This document shows, in pieces, positions 37,649 to 49,238 of a stretch of DNA of 64,000 nt. Each line of letters begins with the position of its first letter. The first letter of the stretch is position 1. The position numbers and the translations under genes are program-made. Below the pieces are notes generated by a model. It saw only the letters and a program-made list of their open reading frames with translations. It ran no database searches and was not told the origin of the DNA. Origin of the DNA: Mycobacterium saskatchewanense (lineage in GTDB: Bacteria > Actinomycetota > Actinomycetes > Mycobacteriales > Mycobacteriaceae); contig NZ_AP022573.1 of NCBI RefSeq assembly GCF_010729105.1, forward strand, positions 5,580,001 to 5,644,000, written 5' to 3'.

Positions 37649-37708
37649 ATGGATACCGCCGGAAAGCCCGGGATGCTCGTAGTAATTAGTCGGCGCGTTG
37701 GTGCCTGA
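37649..37708 (+). CDS. ilvB leader peptide (Leu-Val-Val-Ile)
   Basis: A 19-residue frame [19 protein letters not shown]. The run of leucine, valine, valine and isoleucine codons (CTC GTA GTA ATT) is the classical control region for branched-chain amino acid attenuation. The downstream stem-loops and terminator at 37692-37784 complete the attenuator. Stalling on these codons when charged tRNA is low would prevent termination and raise ilvBNC expression. The peptide is not expected to have another role. Confidence 0.88.
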   Translation: MDTAGKPGMLVVISRRVGA

Positions 37709-37748
37709 CTAGCTCGTCAGCATTTCAGCGATCCAGCACCAACGCGCC
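37692..37748 (+). promoter_or_regulatory. ilvB attenuator: leader stem and alternative pairing region
   Basis: GGCGCGTTGGTGC (37692-37704), overlapping the end of the leader peptide, pairs perfectly over 13 bases with GCACCAACGCGCC (37736-37748). CGTCAGC (37715-37721), in its loop, is complementary to GCTGACG (37768-37774) in the terminator arm and is the obvious antiterminator partner. Confidence 0.75.
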
Positions 37749-37784
37749 AACCCTCGTGCAGCAGCCAGCTGACGGGGGTTTTTT
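37749..37784 (+). terminator. ilvB attenuator terminator
   Basis: AACCCTCGT pairs with ACGGGGGTT (one G-T pair); after a bulged G the stem continues CAGC/GCTG with loop AGCCA. A run of six T begins at 37779. This is a strong intrinsic terminator 50 bases before ilvB. Confidence 0.85.
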
Positions 37785-37833
37785 CTTGCGCACGACCAGA
37801 CTTCAACAGCGACACGAGACAAGAGGACCCACA

Positions 37834-39693
37834 GTGAGCGCTCCCACCAGGCCGCCGACGCAGCGCCCGGCCGACATCGCCTCAGACGCCGCGGAAACTC
37901 CCGCGGCGGCCCCGACCAAACACCCGAAACGTGTTGCGCCGGAACAGCTTACCGGTGCCCAGTCGGTGATCCGGTCACTGGAGGAGCTCGACGTCGAGGT
38001 CATCTTCGGCATCCCCGGCGGCGCGGTGCTGCCGGTCTACGACCCCTTATTCGACTCGAAGAAGCTGCGCCACGTGCTGGTTCGGCACGAGCAGGGCGCC
38101 GGCCACGCCGCCAGCGGCTACGCGCACGCCACCGGAAAGGTCGGCGTCATGATGGCCACGTCGGGCCCCGGCGCCACCAACCTCGTCACCCCGCTGGCCG
38201 ACGCGCAGATGGACTCGATACCGGTGGTGGCCATCACCGGTCAGGTCGGCCGCACGCTGATCGGGACGGACGCCTTCCAGGAGGCCGACATCTCCGGCAT
38301 CACGATGCCCATCACCAAGCACAACTTCCTGGTCCGCTCCGGCGACGAGATCCCGCAGGTGATCGCCGAGGCGTTCCACATCGCGTCGTCGGGACGGCCC
38401 GGCGCGGTGCTCGTCGACATCCCCAAGGACGTGCTGCAGGGCCAGTGCACGTTCAGCTGGCCGCCGCGCCTGGACCTGCCCGGCTACAAGCCGAACACCA
38501 AGCCGCACAACCGGCAGATCCGGGAGGCCGCGAAGCTGATCGCGGCCGCGCGCAAGCCGGTGCTGTACGTGGGGGGCGGGGTGATCCGCGGCGAGGCGAC
38601 CGAGCAGCTGCGCGAGTTGGCCGAGCTGACCGGCATTCCCGTCGTCACCACGCTGATGGCGCGCGGCGCGTTCCCGGACAGCCATCGCCAGCACCTCGGC
38701 ATGCCCGGCATGCACGGCACCGTCGCCGCGGTGGCGGCGCTGCAGCGCAGCGACCTGCTGATCGCGCTGGGGACGCGCTTCGACGACCGCGTGACCGGCA
38801 AGCTCGACACGTTCGCGCCGGAGGCCAAGGTCATCCACGCCGACATCGACCCGGCCGAGATCGGCAAGAACCGGCACGCCGACGTGCCGATCGTCGGCGA
38901 CGTGAAGGCCGTCATCACCGAGCTGATCGCGATGCTGCGGGAGCGCGAGATCCCGGGCACCCTCGACATGGACGACTGGTGGGCCTACCTCGATCAGGTC
39001 CAGTCCACGTACCCGCTGAGTTACGGCCCGCAGAGCGACGGCAGCCTCAGCCCCGAATACGTCATCGAGAAGCTGGGCCAGATCGCCGGCCCCGACGCGA
39101 TCTACGTCGCCGGCGTGGGACAGCACCAGATGTGGGCTGCGCAGTTCGTCTCCTACGAGAAGCCGCGCACCTGGCTCAACTCCGGCGGCCTGGGCACCAT
39201 GGGGTTCGCCGTTCCGGCGGCCATGGGCGCCAAGCTGGCCCGCCCGGAGGCGGAGGTATGGGCGATCGACGGCGACGGCTGCTTCCAGATGACCAACCAG
39301 GAACTGGCCACGTGCGCGATCGAGGGTGCGCCGATCAAGGTGGCGCTGATCAACAACGGCAACCTGGGCATGGTGCGCCAGTGGCAGACCCTGTTCTACG
39401 GGGAGCGGTACTCGCAGACCGACCTGGCCACGCACTCGCACCGCATCCCGGACTTCGTGAAGCTGGCCGAGGCGCTAGGCTGCGTCGGATTGCGTTGCGA
39501 GCGTGAGGAAGACGTGGAAGACGTGATCAACCAGGCGCGCGCCATCAACGACCGCCCCGTCGTCATCGACTTCATCGTCGGCGCCGACGCGCAGGTGTGG
39601 CCGATGGTGGCCGCGGGCACCAGCAACGACGAGATCCAAGCGGCCCGCGGCATCCGCCCGCTGTTCGACGACGAAAGCGAAGGACACGCCTGA
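37834..39693 (+). CDS. ilvB: acetolactate synthase large subunit
   Basis: A 619-residue ThDP enzyme catalysing the first common step of valine, leucine and isoleucine synthesis. After a 45-residue proline/alanine-rich N-terminus come [17 protein letters not shown], the catalytic Glu in [14 protein letters not shown], the FAD-binding middle domain and the ThDP motif [15 protein letters not shown] with [16 protein letters not shown] 37834 has the site AAGAGGA; the open frame runs upstream into the attenuator. The stop is coupled to ilvN (TGATG). Confidence 0.97.
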   Translation: MSAPTRPPTQRPADIASDAAETPAAAPTKHPKRVAPEQLTGAQSVIRSLEELDVEVIFGIPGGAVLPVYDPLFDSKKLRHVLVRHEQGAGHAASGYAHATGKVGVMMATSGPGATNLVTPLADAQMDSIPVVAITGQVGRTLIGTDAFQEADISGITMPITKHNFLVRSGDEIPQVIAEAFHIASSGRPGAVLVDIPKDVLQGQCTFSWPPRLDLPGYKPNTKPHNRQIREAAKLIAAARKPVLYVGGGVIRGEATEQLRELAELTGIPVVTTLMARGAFPDSHRQHLGMPGMHGTVAAVAALQRSDLLIALGTRFDDRVTGKLDTFAPEAKVIHADIDPAEIGKNRHADVPIVGDVKAVITELIAMLREREIPGTLDMDDWWAYLDQVQSTYPLSYGPQSDGSLSPEYVIEKLGQIAGPDAIYVAGVGQHQMWAAQFVSYEKPRTWLNSGGLGTMGFAVPAAMGAKLARPEAEVWAIDGDGCFQMTNQELATCAIEGAPIKVALINNGNLGMVRQWQTLFYGERYSQTDLATHSHRIPDFVKLAEALGCVGLRCEREEDVEDVINQARAINDRPVVIDFIVGADAQVWPMVAAGTSNDEIQAARGIRPLFDDESEGHA

Positions 39694-40199
39694 TGGACGC
39701 GGTGACTCATACGCTGTCGGTGTTGGTGGAGGACAAGCCCGGAGTGCTCGCGCGGGTGGCCGCGCTGTTCTCCCGGCGCGGGTTCAACATCCAGTCCCTG
39801 GCCGTCGGTCCGACCGAGCAGAAGGACATGTCGCGGATGACCATCGTGGTCTCTGCCGAGGAGACCCCACTCGAGCAGATCACCAAGCAGCTCAACAAGT
39901 TGATCAATGTCATCAAGATCATCGAGCTGGACGAGGACAACTCGGTGTCCCGCGAACTGGCGCTCATCAAGGTGCGCGCCGACGCGGGCAGCCGCAGCCA
40001 GGTGATCGAGGCGGTGAACTTGTTCCGCGCCAAGGTCATTGACGTCGCGCCAGAGGCACTGACCATCGAGGCCACCGGTAACCGGGGCAAGATCGAGGCG
40101 CTGTTGCGGGTGCTGGAGCCCTTCGGTATCCGGGAAATCGTCCAGTCGGGTGTGGTGTCGTTGTCCCGCGGTCCTCGCGGCATCGGCACGGCTAAGTAA
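39693..40199 (+). CDS. ilvN: acetolactate synthase regulatory subunit
   Basis: A 168-residue regulatory subunit with an N-terminal ACT domain (THTLSVLVEDKPGVLARVAA, GFNIQSLAVGPTE) and the C-terminal ALS small-subunit domain (EATGNRGKIEALLRVLEPFG). It stimulates IlvB and gives valine feedback sensitivity. ATG 39693 overlaps the ilvB stop. The ilvC gene follows after 37 bases, completing ilvBNC. Confidence 0.97.
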   Translation: MDAVTHTLSVLVEDKPGVLARVAALFSRRGFNIQSLAVGPTEQKDMSRMTIVVSAEETPLEQITKQLNKLINVIKIIELDEDNSVSRELALIKVRADAGSRSQVIEAVNLFRAKVIDVAPEALTIEATGNRGKIEALLRVLEPFGIREIVQSGVVSLSRGPRGIGTAK

Positions 40200-40224
40200 G
40201 TTATTTCAGATTGTCAGTTGATAA

Positions 40225-41259
<1,035 letters not shown>

Positions 41260-41263
41260 TCCG

Positions 41264-41278
41264 GCCGGCTTTGCCGGC
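41264..41278 (+). terminator. short GC hairpin after ilvC
   Basis: GCCGGC, loop TTT, GCCGGC, five bases after the ilvC stop. No T run follows. Together with the long inverted repeat just downstream it may help termination. Confidence 0.4.
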
Positions 41279-41281
41279 TGT

Positions 41282-41342
41282 CGCGACACATAAACCACCG
41301 CGACCGGCTACCGCGTGTCGTGTGCGTGGTTTATGTGTCGCG
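41282..41342. terminator. 17-bp perfect inverted repeat between convergent ilvC and wrbA
   Basis: CGCGACACATAAACCAC (41282-41298) and GTGGTTTATGTGTCGCG (41326-41342) are perfect complements separated by 27 bases. The right arm includes the wrbA stop codon (41331-41333). A bidirectional transcription barrier is the simplest reading; the AT-containing arms make it stand out from the background. Confidence 0.6.
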
Positions 41343-41933
41343 CAGGCGGCCGGCTGTCAAGACCACGCGGCGTGCCAGGTGGTCGAGGGCGTTAGCGGTC
41401 GCCTCGTCGAACGTCTCGATGTTGTCATGGGTCGAGAGCAGGCTCACCCCGTACGGATTGCCGTCGACGAATTTCAGCGGATCGGTGTATCCCGGCGGAA
41501 CGATGATGCCGCCGAAATGGATCAGCGTGATGTAGAGCGACAGCAGGGTCGTCTCCTGACCGCCGTGCAGCGTATTGGAGGACGTGAAGGCCGCGTACAC
41601 CTTGTCCGCGAGTTGGCCCTGAGCCCACAGCCCACCCAGCGAATCGAGGAAGGTCCGCAATTGCGCTGCGGGAGAGCCGAAGCGCGTCGGTGACCCGAAG
41701 ATCACCGCGTCGGCCCAGACGATATCGTCGCCGGTGGCTGCCGGGAGGTCTTTCGTCGCCGCATAGTTGGCCGTCCAGGCCGGGTTGTGCGCGAACGACT
41801 GCGGATCCTGCGTTTCCGCCACGTGCCTCACGCGAACGTCGGCGCCTGCGGACTCGGCCGTGGCAGCGACGCGCCGGGCCATCGCCGTGCCATGGCCGGT
41901 CGCGGAATAGTAGATGACAGCGAGCTTGGTCAC
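41331..41933 (-). CDS. wrbA: NAD(P)H:quinone oxidoreductase, WrbA type
   Basis: A 200-residue flavodoxin-fold protein. The FMN phosphate loop is YYSATGHGTAMARRV, followed by WADAVIFGSPTRFGSPAAQL and TSSNTLHGGQETTLLSLY, which match WrbA/type IV quinone oxidoreductases. It reduces quinones by two electrons, limiting redox cycling. The gene is convergent with ilvC, and its stop lies inside the long inverted repeat. The 228-base gap to serA holds the divergent promoters. Confidence 0.92.
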   Translation of the reverse strand: MTKLAVIYYSATGHGTAMARRVAATAESAGADVRVRHVAETQDPQSFAHNPAWTANYAATKDLPAATGDDIVWADAVIFGSPTRFGSPAAQLRTFLDSLGGLWAQGQLADKVYAAFTSSNTLHGGQETTLLSLYITLIHFGGIIVPPGYTDPLKFVDGNPYGVSLLSTHDNIETFDEATANALDHLARRVVLTAGRLRDT

Positions 41934-42149
41934 GGCGTCATCCTAGGGCGGCCGTCAACAGGTCCCGAAGACGTTGCCGTGGCGGCAGATCGAGAGCCGT
42001 ACGCCGTGGATAGAACACACCAGTCACGTGGGCCACACCCGCCCCAAGGGGGACGGCCGGTCGTGGGGTTCTTCGTGGCGGCGACGTCCACTGGCTGCAC
42101 GTCATATTCGGCCCGACGACGGCGGCGCCGGGGCGTTAAGTCCAGCCGA

Positions 42150-42155
42150 TAGTCT
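42150..42155 (+). promoter_or_regulatory. -10 element of serA (leaderless)
   Basis: TAGTCT ends six bases before the GTG at 42162; no Shine-Dalgarno is present, consistent with leaderless translation. Confidence 0.5.
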
Positions 42156-42161
42156 GTCCGG

Positions 42162-43748
42162 GTGAATCTGCCTGTTGTATTAATCGCCGACAAGCTCGCC
42201 CAATCAACCGTCGCCGCGCTGGGAGACCAGGTCGAGGTGCGCTGGGTGGATGGCCCGGACCGCGAGAAGCTGCTGGCCGCGGTGCCTGACGCCGACGCGC
42301 TGCTGGTGCGATCGGCCACCACCGTCGATGCCGAGGTGCTGGCCGCGGCGCCCAAGCTGAAGATCGTGGCCCGCGCGGGCGTCGGGCTGGACAACGTGGA
42401 CGTGGACGCCGCCACCGAGCGCGGCGTGCTCGTGGTCAACGCCCCGACGTCGAACATCCACAGCGCCGCCGAACACGCACTGGCGCTGATGCTGGCCGCG
42501 GCGCGCGAGATCCCGGCGGCCGACGCCTCGCTGCGCGCGCACACGTGGAAGCGCTCCTCCTTCAACGGCACCGAGATCTTCGGCAAGACCGTTGGCGTCG
42601 TGGGGCTGGGCCGGATCGGCCAACTGGTCGCCCAGCGGCTGGCGGCCTTCGGCGCCCACCTCGTCGCGTACGACCCGTACGTGTCGCCGGCCCGCGCTTC
42701 CCAGCTGGGCATCGAACTGCTGGCGCTCGACGACCTGTTGGCCCGCGCCGACTTCATCTCCGTGCACCTGCCGAAGACCCCCGAGACGGCGGGCCTGATC
42801 GGCAAGGAGGCGCTGGCGAAGACCAAGCCGGGCGTCATCATCGTCAACGCCGCGCGCGGCGGGCTCGTCGACGAGGCGGCGCTGGCCGAAGCGGTCAGCA
42901 GCGGCCACGTGCGCGCGGCCGGCATCGACGTGTTCGCGAAAGAGCCGTGCACCGACAGCCCGCTGTTCGAGCTGCCGCAGGTGGTCGTCACGCCGCACCT
43001 CGGCGCGTCCACCGCCGAGGCGCAGGACCGCGCCGGCACCGATGTCGCGGCGAGCGTGAAGCTCGCGCTGGCCGGCGAATTCGTGCCCGACGCGGTCAAC
43101 GTGGGCGGTGGCGTGGTCAACGAAGAGGTGGCCCCGTGGCTGGACCTGGTGCGCAAGCTCGGCGTGCTGGTTGCCGCGCTGTCCGACGGGCTGCCCGCGT
43201 CGCTGTCGGTCCAGGTGCGCGGCGAACTGGCCTCCGAAGACGTTGAGATACTCAAGCTTTCGGCGCTGCGCGGGCTGTTCTCCGCCGTCATCGAGGACCA
43301 GGTGACCTTCGTCAACGCGCCGGCGCTGGCTTCCGAGCGTGGCGTCACCGCCGAACTCAGCACGGCTTCCGAGAGCCCCAACCACCGCAGCGTCGTCGAC
43401 GTGCGGGCCGTCGCGCACGACGGCTCGACCGTCAACGTCGCCGGCACGCTGTCGGGTCCGCAGTTGGTCGAGAAGATCGTCCAGATCAACGGACGCAACT
43501 TCGACCTGCGCGCCCAGGGCACCAACCTGGTGATCAACTACATGGATCAGCCCGGGGCGCTGGGCAAGATCGGCACCTTGTTGGGTGCCGCCGGCGTGAA
43601 TATTCAGGCGGCGCAACTGAGTGAGGACACCGAGGGCCCGAGCGCCACGATCCTGTTGCGGCTTGATCAAGACGTTCCCGACGACGTGCGGTCGGCGATC
43701 GCTGCGGCCGTGGGTGCCAACAAGCTCGAGGTGGTCGATCTCTCGTGA
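42162..43748 (+). CDS. serA: D-3-phosphoglycerate dehydrogenase
   Basis: A 528-residue long-form enzyme, first step of serine synthesis. It has the NAD motif [17 protein letters not shown], catalytic Arg in [10 protein letters not shown], Glu nearby, and His in [13 protein letters not shown]. The C-terminus carries the intervening allosteric (ASB) domain and an ACT domain ([19 protein letters not shown]) for serine feedback, as in M. tuberculosis SerA1. GTG start with a leaderless promoter. The stop overlaps leuB (GTGA). Confidence 0.97.
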   Translation: MNLPVVLIADKLAQSTVAALGDQVEVRWVDGPDREKLLAAVPDADALLVRSATTVDAEVLAAAPKLKIVARAGVGLDNVDVDAATERGVLVVNAPTSNIHSAAEHALALMLAAAREIPAADASLRAHTWKRSSFNGTEIFGKTVGVVGLGRIGQLVAQRLAAFGAHLVAYDPYVSPARASQLGIELLALDDLLARADFISVHLPKTPETAGLIGKEALAKTKPGVIIVNAARGGLVDEAALAEAVSSGHVRAAGIDVFAKEPCTDSPLFELPQVVVTPHLGASTAEAQDRAGTDVAASVKLALAGEFVPDAVNVGGGVVNEEVAPWLDLVRKLGVLVAALSDGLPASLSVQVRGELASEDVEILKLSALRGLFSAVIEDQVTFVNAPALASERGVTAELSTASESPNHRSVVDVRAVAHDGSTVNVAGTLSGPQLVEKIVQINGRNFDLRAQGTNLVINYMDQPGALGKIGTLLGAAGVNIQAAQLSEDTEGPSATILLRLDQDVPDDVRSAIAAAVGANKLEVVDLS

Positions 43749-44755
43749 AACTGGCTGTGATCGGCGGTGACGGCATCGGGCCGGAAGTGACGGCCGAGGC
43801 GATCAAGGTCCTCGACTCCGTGCTGCCCGGCGTGCAGAAGACCGAGTACGACCTGGGCGCCCGGCGCTACCACGCCACCGGCGAGCTGCTGCCGGATTCG
43901 GTGCTCGCCGAATTGCGCGAGCACGACGCCATTTTGCTGGGCGCGGTAGGCGATCCGTCGGTGCCGAGCGGCGTGCTGGAGCGAGGCCTGTTGCTGCGCC
44001 TGCGCTTTGAGCTGGACCACCACGTCAACCTGCGGCCGGCACGGCTGTATCCGGGCGTGAGCAGTCCGCTCGCCGGCAATCCCGACATCGATTTCGTGGT
44101 GGTGCGCGAGGGGACCGAAGGCCCCTACACCGGTACCGGTGGCGCGATCCGCGCCGGTACGCCCAACGAGGTGGCCACCGAGGTCAGCCTGAACACCGCG
44201 TTCGGTGTGCGCCGAGTCGTGGCCGATGCGTTCGAGCGCGCACAGCGACGTCGCAAAAACCTGACGCTGGTGCACAAGAACAATGTGTTGACCTTCGCCG
44301 GAAAGCTGTGGTCGCGGATCGTGGCCGAGGTCGGGGAACAGTATCCCGACGTCGAGGTGGCCTACCAGCACGTCGACGCCGCCACCATCTTCCTGGTCAA
44401 CGACCCGGGACGGTTCGACGTGATCGTCACCGACAATCTGTTCGGCGACATCATCACCGACCTGGCCGCGGCGGTGTGCGGCGGAATCGGCTTGGCGGCA
44501 AGCGGAAACATCGACGCCACCCGCGCCAACCCGTCGATGTTCGAGCCCGTGCACGGTAGCGCGCCCGACATCGCGGGCCAGGGCATCGCCGACCCCACCG
44601 CGGCGATCATGTCGGTGGCGCTGCTCCTCGCGCACCTGGGTGAGGACGACGCCGCTACCCGGGTGGACGGCGCCGTCGCGAAGCACCTGGCAACGCGCGG
44701 GAGCGAACGGCTTGCCACACGCGATGTCGGCGAACGGATTGTCGCCGCGCTCTAG
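43745..44755 (+). CDS. leuB: 3-isopropylmalate dehydrogenase
   Basis: A 336-residue enzyme of leucine synthesis. The N-terminus [20 protein letters not shown] is typical; the substrate/metal region shows [20 protein letters not shown] and the NAD site [21 protein letters not shown] 43745 overlaps the serA stop, so the two amino acid genes are coupled. Its last 101 bases overlap the convergent MFS gene. Confidence 0.96.
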   Translation: MKLAVIGGDGIGPEVTAEAIKVLDSVLPGVQKTEYDLGARRYHATGELLPDSVLAELREHDAILLGAVGDPSVPSGVLERGLLLRLRFELDHHVNLRPARLYPGVSSPLAGNPDIDFVVVREGTEGPYTGTGGAIRAGTPNEVATEVSLNTAFGVRRVVADAFERAQRRRKNLTLVHKNNVLTFAGKLWSRIVAEVGEQYPDVEVAYQHVDAATIFLVNDPGRFDVIVTDNLFGDIITDLAAAVCGGIGLAASGNIDATRANPSMFEPVHGSAPDIAGQGIADPTAAIMSVALLLAHLGEDDAATRVDGAVAKHLATRGSERLATRDVGERIVAAL

Positions 44756-45959
44756 TCTCCAAGCCCGGCGGGACCAGGCGGCTCGGCACCAACGGTGCTG
44801 CCAGCAGCGGGAATACGCCGCACAGCAACCACGCCGGCGGGTACTTGGCCGCGCCGATGAACGCGCCGAAGAGGGGCGGCCCCGCGGCCGCCATCACCCG
44901 TTGGGTGGTGTTCTGGATGCCCAGCGCGCGGCCGCTCCAGAACGGTCCGGCGAATTCCGTGATGGCCGTTGCCTCCAGCCCGTTGTCGAGTGCGGCGATC
45001 ACCGCGATCAGCACCATCAACGGTGCTTGGTACCGGGAATTCAGAAAGTCGGCCCACGCCAACAGGAAGAGTGTCACGGCCGCGGCCAAGGCGATGATGC
45101 GAACCGGCCGCATCCGTGAGCCGATCCGGTCGGACCACCGGCCCACGGCGATGCGCCCGGCGGCGCCGAGCAGCTGCGAAAGGGTCACCAAACCGCCGGC
45201 GGCCGCGACCGACCACTGCAGGTTGCGGATCAGCCACACCAGCATGAAGGTCACGGTCACCGTCTGAGGCATCATCATCAGACCGGCCACGGCGTGAATT
45301 CGCCACAGCACCAACGACCCCCGATAGGGGCTGGCCAGCTCGTGATCGTCCGCCTTCTCCCGTGGTTTGCGAGGCGGATCGATGATCCCCACCGCACTGG
45401 CCACCGCACCCAACGCGCACGCCAGCGCGGGGAACATCAGCCCCGCGGTCGGCCCGCGTTCGGTCAGCTCGGGAATCACCAGCGCGCCCAAAGCGATACC
45501 CAACGGCTGCGCCGTCTGGCGAAAACCCATGGCCAAACCCCGTTGGTGCGGGGGGAACCAGGCGGACACCAACCGTCCCCCGGCCGCGTTGCAACTGGCG
45601 GCCGCCATCCCGCCGAGGAACAGATACACGCCCGTCAGCGTCATCGAATGGACGGACGCCGCGGCGTAGGCCGCCACCGCGGTGAGCGCCGAACCCGCGG
45701 TCATCACCACGCGCTCGCCCACCCGGTCGAGCAGGTAACCCCAGAGCACCAGCGTGACAACCATTCCCCAGCTCGGCATCGAGGACAACAAACCGGCCTC
45801 GTCGAGCGGTATGTTGCGCGAAGCTTGCAGCGCGGGAATGAGGAACGCAACGCCGTTGATGAAGAGGAACGAACTCGCCGTCGCCACCAGCGAAACGACC
45901 AGGATGGACCACCTTGCGCGCCCGCTGAGTTGGCCGGTGGTGGCGACGTCCGTCTCCAT
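44655..45959 (-). CDS. MFS transporter (Rv2994-like)
   Basis: A 434-residue major facilitator protein with about 12 hydrophobic helices. The loop 2-3 motif reads [16 protein letters not shown] (the G-x-x-x-D-R-x-G-x-R pattern) and a second-half copy [13 protein letters not shown]. Start ATG 45959 is preferred; the open frame extends beyond the next gene's start. The C-terminus runs 101 bases into leuB antisense, ending in an arginine-rich tail. Substrate unknown; drug or metabolite efflux are possibilities. Confidence 0.85.
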   Translation of the reverse strand: METDVATTGQLSGRARWSILVVSLVATASSFLFINGVAFLIPALQASRNIPLDEAGLLSSMPSWGMVVTLVLWGYLLDRVGERVVMTAGSALTAVAAYAAASVHSMTLTGVYLFLGGMAAASCNAAGGRLVSAWFPPHQRGLAMGFRQTAQPLGIALGALVIPELTERGPTAGLMFPALACALGAVASAVGIIDPPRKPREKADDHELASPYRGSLVLWRIHAVAGLMMMPQTVTVTFMLVWLIRNLQWSVAAAGGLVTLSQLLGAAGRIAVGRWSDRIGSRMRPVRIIALAAAVTLFLLAWADFLNSRYQAPLMVLIAVIAALDNGLEATAITEFAGPFWSGRALGIQNTTQRVMAAAGPPLFGAFIGAAKYPPAWLLCGVFPLLAAPLVPSRLVPPGLETRARRQSVRRHRVWQAVRSRALPGASRRRRPPG

Positions 45960-46049
45960 TCCCCATGCTTGCACACGTCGGAAAAGCCGCTGGTGACGTT
46001 CGCGTGGGCGTGCTCGAAGGGCCGCCCGCCCGAGCCGGCCACTGGTCAG

Positions 46050-46055
46050 TAGGCT
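46050..46055 (+). promoter_or_regulatory. -10 element of the FAH/gltX operon (leaderless)
   Basis: TAGGCT ends seven bases before the ATG at 46063, ideal for leaderless initiation. Confidence 0.55.
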
Positions 46056-46062
46056 CAACGAA

Positions 46063-46860
46063 ATGCGCCTTGGTCGAATCGCCAGCCCCGACGGTGTCGC
46101 CTTCGTCAGCATCGAGGGCGACACGGCCGACCCCGCCGGGATGACCGCCCGCGAGATCGCCGAGCATCCCTTCGGCACGCCGAGTTTCACCGGCCGATCG
46201 TGGCCACTCGCCGATGTGCGGCTGCTGGCCCCGATCCTGGCGGGCAAGGTGGTCTGTGTCGGAAAGAACTATGCCGACCACGTCGCCGAGATGAGCAACC
46301 TCACCGGCCCCGCGCCGGCCGATCCGGTGATCTTCCTCAAGCCCAACACCGCGATCGTCGGTCCCAACGCGCCGATCAAATTGCCCGCCAACGCATCACC
46401 CGTGCACTTCGAGGGTGAGCTGGCCGCGGTGATCGGCCGGCCGTGCAAGGACGTCGCCGCCGCTCAGGCCGCCGAAAACATCCTCGGCTACACGATCGCC
46501 AACGACGTGTCGGCACGCGATCAACAAAAGGCCGACGGCCAGTGGACCCGCGCCAAAGGACATGACACATTCTGCCCCGTCGGGCCCTGGATCGTCACCG
46601 ACGTCGACCCGGCGGACCTCGAGCTGCGTACCGAGGTCAACGGTGAAGTGAAGCAAAACAGCCGGACGTCGCTGATGATTCACGACGTCGGCGACATCAT
46701 CGAATGGATCTCCGCCGTCATGACGCTGCTGCCCGGCGACCTCATCCTCACCGGCACACCCGCCGGCGTCGGCCCCATCGAGGACGGAGACACCGTCTCC
46801 ATCACGATCGAGGGCATCGGCACCCTCTCCAATCCCGTGGTCCGTAAGGGCAAGTCGTGA
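46063..46860 (+). CDS. fumarylacetoacetate hydrolase (FAH) family protein (Rv2993c-like)
   Basis: A 265-residue FAH-family enzyme. The core includes [29 protein letters not shown], the metal-binding [12 protein letters not shown] and NDVSARDQQ, and the end [13 protein letters not shown]. Such proteins act as hydratases, isomerases or decarboxylases (5-carboxymethyl-2-hydroxymuconate type, or oxaloacetate/acylpyruvate hydrolysis). The exact substrate is not readable. Its stop overlaps the gltX start (GTGA). Confidence 0.88.
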   Translation: MRLGRIASPDGVAFVSIEGDTADPAGMTAREIAEHPFGTPSFTGRSWPLADVRLLAPILAGKVVCVGKNYADHVAEMSNLTGPAPADPVIFLKPNTAIVGPNAPIKLPANASPVHFEGELAAVIGRPCKDVAAAQAAENILGYTIANDVSARDQQKADGQWTRAKGHDTFCPVGPWIVTDVDPADLELRTEVNGEVKQNSRTSLMIHDVGDIIEWISAVMTLLPGDLILTGTPAGVGPIEDGDTVSITIEGIGTLSNPVVRKGKS

Positions 46861-48323
46861 CCACAGCAGGGCAGGTACGCGTCCGATTCTGTCCGTCGCC
46901 CACCGGCACCCCGCACGTCGGGATGGTCCGCACCGCGCTGTTCAACTGGGCCTATGCCCGGCACACCGGCGGCACGTTCGTTTTTCGCATCGAGGACACC
47001 GACGCCGAACGGGACAGCGAGGAAAGCTATCTCGCGCTGCTCGACGCGCTGCGCTGGCTCGGCCTGGACTGGGACGAGGGGCCCGAGGTCGGCGGACCCT
47101 ACGGCCCGTACCGTCAGTCGCAGCGCAAAGAGGTCTACCGCGAGGTGGTGGCCAAACTTCTCGAAGCGGGGGAGGCCTACTACGCATTCTCGACGCCCGA
47201 GGAGGTCGAGGCCCGTCACATCGCCGCGGGCCGCAATCCGAAGCTGGGCTACGACAATTTCGACCGGCAGCTGACCGACCCGCAGCGCGCGGCCTTCCTC
47301 GCGGAAGGCCGTAAGCCCGTGGTGCGCCTGCGCATGCCCGACGAGGACCTGGCCTGGGACGACCTCGTCCGCGGCACCACCACGTTCGCTGCGGGCAGCG
47401 TGCCCGATTTCGCGCTGACCCGCGCCAACGGGGATCCGTTGTACACCTTGGTCAACCCCGTCGACGACGCGCTGATGAAGATCACCCACGTCCTGCGCGG
47501 CGAAGACCTGCTGCCGTCGACCCCGCGTCAGCTCGCGCTGTATCAATCGCTGATCCGGATCGGCGTGGCCGAGCGGACCCCGCAGTTCGCGCACTTGCCA
47601 ACGGTATTGGGGGAGGGCACCAAGAAACTGTCGAAGCGCGATCCGCAATCCAATCTGTTCGCCCACCGCGACCGGGGGTTCATCCCCGAGGGGCTGCTGA
47701 ATTACCTTGCGCTGCTGGGCTGGGCGATCGCCGACGACCATGACCTGTTCAGCCTCGACGAGATGGTGGCCGCGTTCGACGTCGTCGACGTCAACTCCAA
47801 CCCCGCCCGGTTCGACCAGAAGAAGGCCGACGCCCTGAACGCCGAGCACATCCGGATGCTCGAGCCGGCGGATTTCGCGGGCCGCCTGCGCGACTACTTC
47901 GACGCCCACGGCCACCGCCTTGGGCTGGACGACGCGGCGTTCGCCACCGCCGCCGATCTGGTGCAGACCCGCATCGTGGTGCTGGGCGACGCGTGGGAGC
48001 TGCTGAAGTTCCTCAATGAAGACGAGTACGCAATCGACCCCAAGGCGGCGGGCAAGGAGCTCGGCCCCGACGCGGGCCCGGTGCTCGACGCCGCCCTGGC
48101 CGCGCTGGACGGCCTGGCGGAGTGGACCACGGCGCACATCGAGACCGCGCTGAAGACCGCGCTCATCGACGACCTGGCGCTCAAACCGCGTAAGGCTTTC
48201 GGTCCGATCAGGGTTGCCGCCACCGGGACGACGGTCAGCCCGCCATTGTTCGAGTCGCTGGAGTTGCTCGGCCGCGTCCGCAGCTTGCGGCGCCTGAGTG
48301 CGGCGCGCGAAGCGATTGTCTAG
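46857..48323 (+). CDS. gltX: glutamyl-tRNA synthetase
   Basis: A 488-residue class I synthetase. The HIGH-type motif appears as [19 protein letters not shown] and the KMSKS-type motif as [11 protein letters not shown]. The middle [12 protein letters not shown] and [18 protein letters not shown] blocks are typical of GluRS. It is probably non-discriminating, charging both tRNA-Glu and tRNA-Gln, because the window encodes GatCAB for amidation and the tRNA-Gln and tRNA-Glu genes lie immediately downstream; this is inference. Confidence 0.96.
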   Translation: MTTAGQVRVRFCPSPTGTPHVGMVRTALFNWAYARHTGGTFVFRIEDTDAERDSEESYLALLDALRWLGLDWDEGPEVGGPYGPYRQSQRKEVYREVVAKLLEAGEAYYAFSTPEEVEARHIAAGRNPKLGYDNFDRQLTDPQRAAFLAEGRKPVVRLRMPDEDLAWDDLVRGTTTFAAGSVPDFALTRANGDPLYTLVNPVDDALMKITHVLRGEDLLPSTPRQLALYQSLIRIGVAERTPQFAHLPTVLGEGTKKLSKRDPQSNLFAHRDRGFIPEGLLNYLALLGWAIADDHDLFSLDEMVAAFDVVDVNSNPARFDQKKADALNAEHIRMLEPADFAGRLRDYFDAHGHRLGLDDAAFATAADLVQTRIVVLGDAWELLKFLNEDEYAIDPKAAGKELGPDAGPVLDAALAALDGLAEWTTAHIETALKTALIDDLALKPRKAFGPIRVAATGTTVSPPLFESLELLGRVRSLRRLSAAREAIV

Positions 48324-48462
48324 AAGACGAACGACGCGCGTGCGGATTGGCGGCTCAGTCTTTGGTAGTCTGCACGTCGGCCCTCAACGGCTGGCGGCGG
48401 CGGCACCCGAAGGCTCTCCCGAGTCCGCGGAACGCCGGTGACCAGCGGTTATAGGCAGCCAA

Positions 48463-48534
48463 TGGGGTATGGTGTAATTGGCAACACAGCTGATTCTGGT
48501 TCAGCCATTCTAGGTTCGAGTCCTGGTACCCCAG
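48463..48534 (+). tRNA. tRNA-Gln (anticodon CTG)
   Basis: The acceptor arms TGGGGTA and TACCCCA pair fully; the anticodon stem GCTGA/TCAGC has loop TTCTGGT giving anticodon CTG. The T loop contains GGTTCGAGTCC. The CCA at 48535-48537 is encoded. It is the first of two tRNA genes after gltX. Confidence 0.93.
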
Positions 48535-48617
48535 CCAAAATCTCGTCCCGAGCAGGCGGTGCAGGCGATTAGGTGGGCCTTTAACCGTGAGCTATGCTGA
48601 CTGCTCGGATCAGTTCT

Positions 48618-48690
48618 GGCCCCGTCGTCTAGCGGCCTAGGACGCCGCCCTCTCACGGCGGTAGCGTGGGTTCGAATCCCATCGGGGCTA
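48618..48690 (+). tRNA. tRNA-Glu (anticodon CTC)
   Basis: Acceptor arms GGCCCCG and CGGGGCT pair with one terminal G-T; the anticodon stem CCGCC/GGCGG encloses loop CTCTCAC, anticodon CTC. The T arm has GTGGGTTCGAATCCCAT. It lies 6 bases from the 3' end of the convergent F420-binding protein gene. CCA is not fully encoded. Confidence 0.93.
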
Positions 48691-48696
48691 CAAAAT

Positions 48697-49209
48697 TTAC
48701 TGATCGGCCGCCCGCGCGGCCGGGGCGGTCGACCCGCCCACCGGCATGGGTGGCAGACCCAATTTGTGGTGATCCCATGACCGGGCGCGGCGGGGCACGA
48801 TGCGCACGCAGACCCGCTTGTTCATCATCTGCTCGACGAACGGCTTCATCTCGTCGCTGTAGGGGCCGGTGTAGCGCTCGAACACGCTGACGCCGACGCG
48901 GTGGGCGACCTCGGGATCGTCGATGATCTCGGCGATGCCCTCGAAGGAAACCCCGCGCAGGGTGTCGTAGGTGTCGCCGTCCTCGATCAGGAAACTCACC
49001 CGCGGATCGCGTTTGAGGTTGACCGCCTTCTGCGATTTGGCCTTGGTTTCCAGCCAGATCTCACCGTCGACCACGGCGTACCACATCGCGGTCAGGTGCG
49101 GCTGGCCGTCGATACCGACGGTGGCCAGGGTTCCGGTGCGGCTTCGGACGACAAAATCGGCGATCTCGTCCTCGGACATGACGATGCTCGCGCGCTGATT
49201 GGTTCCCAT
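48697..49209 (-). CDS. PPOX-class F420-dependent oxidoreductase (Rv2991-like)
   Basis: A 170-residue split-barrel flavin/F420-binding protein. The core shows TGTLATVGIDGQPHLTAMWY, IWLETKAKSQKAVNL and DPRVSFLIEDGDTY, characteristic of pyridoxamine 5'-phosphate oxidase-like F420-dependent enzymes. M. tuberculosis Rv2991 is the positional counterpart. ATG 49209 is the family-like start; the open frame extends upstream through the repeat-rich intergenic DNA. Substrate unknown. The window also carries fbiD for F420 synthesis. Confidence 0.88.
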   Translation of the reverse strand: MGTNQRASIVMSEDEIADFVVRSRTGTLATVGIDGQPHLTAMWYAVVDGEIWLETKAKSQKAVNLKRDPRVSFLIEDGDTYDTLRGVSFEGIAEIIDDPEVAHRVGVSVFERYTGPYSDEMKPFVEQMMNKRVCVRIVPRRARSWDHHKLGLPPMPVGGSTAPAARAADQ

Positions 49210-49238
49210 GGCGGTCAGTCTGTCAGGTCGCCTGTTTT

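Noticed and set aside
37756..37833. Upstream extension of IlvB
   Set aside because: The extension would be translated from within the attenuator terminator; GTG 37834 has a proper ribosome binding site.
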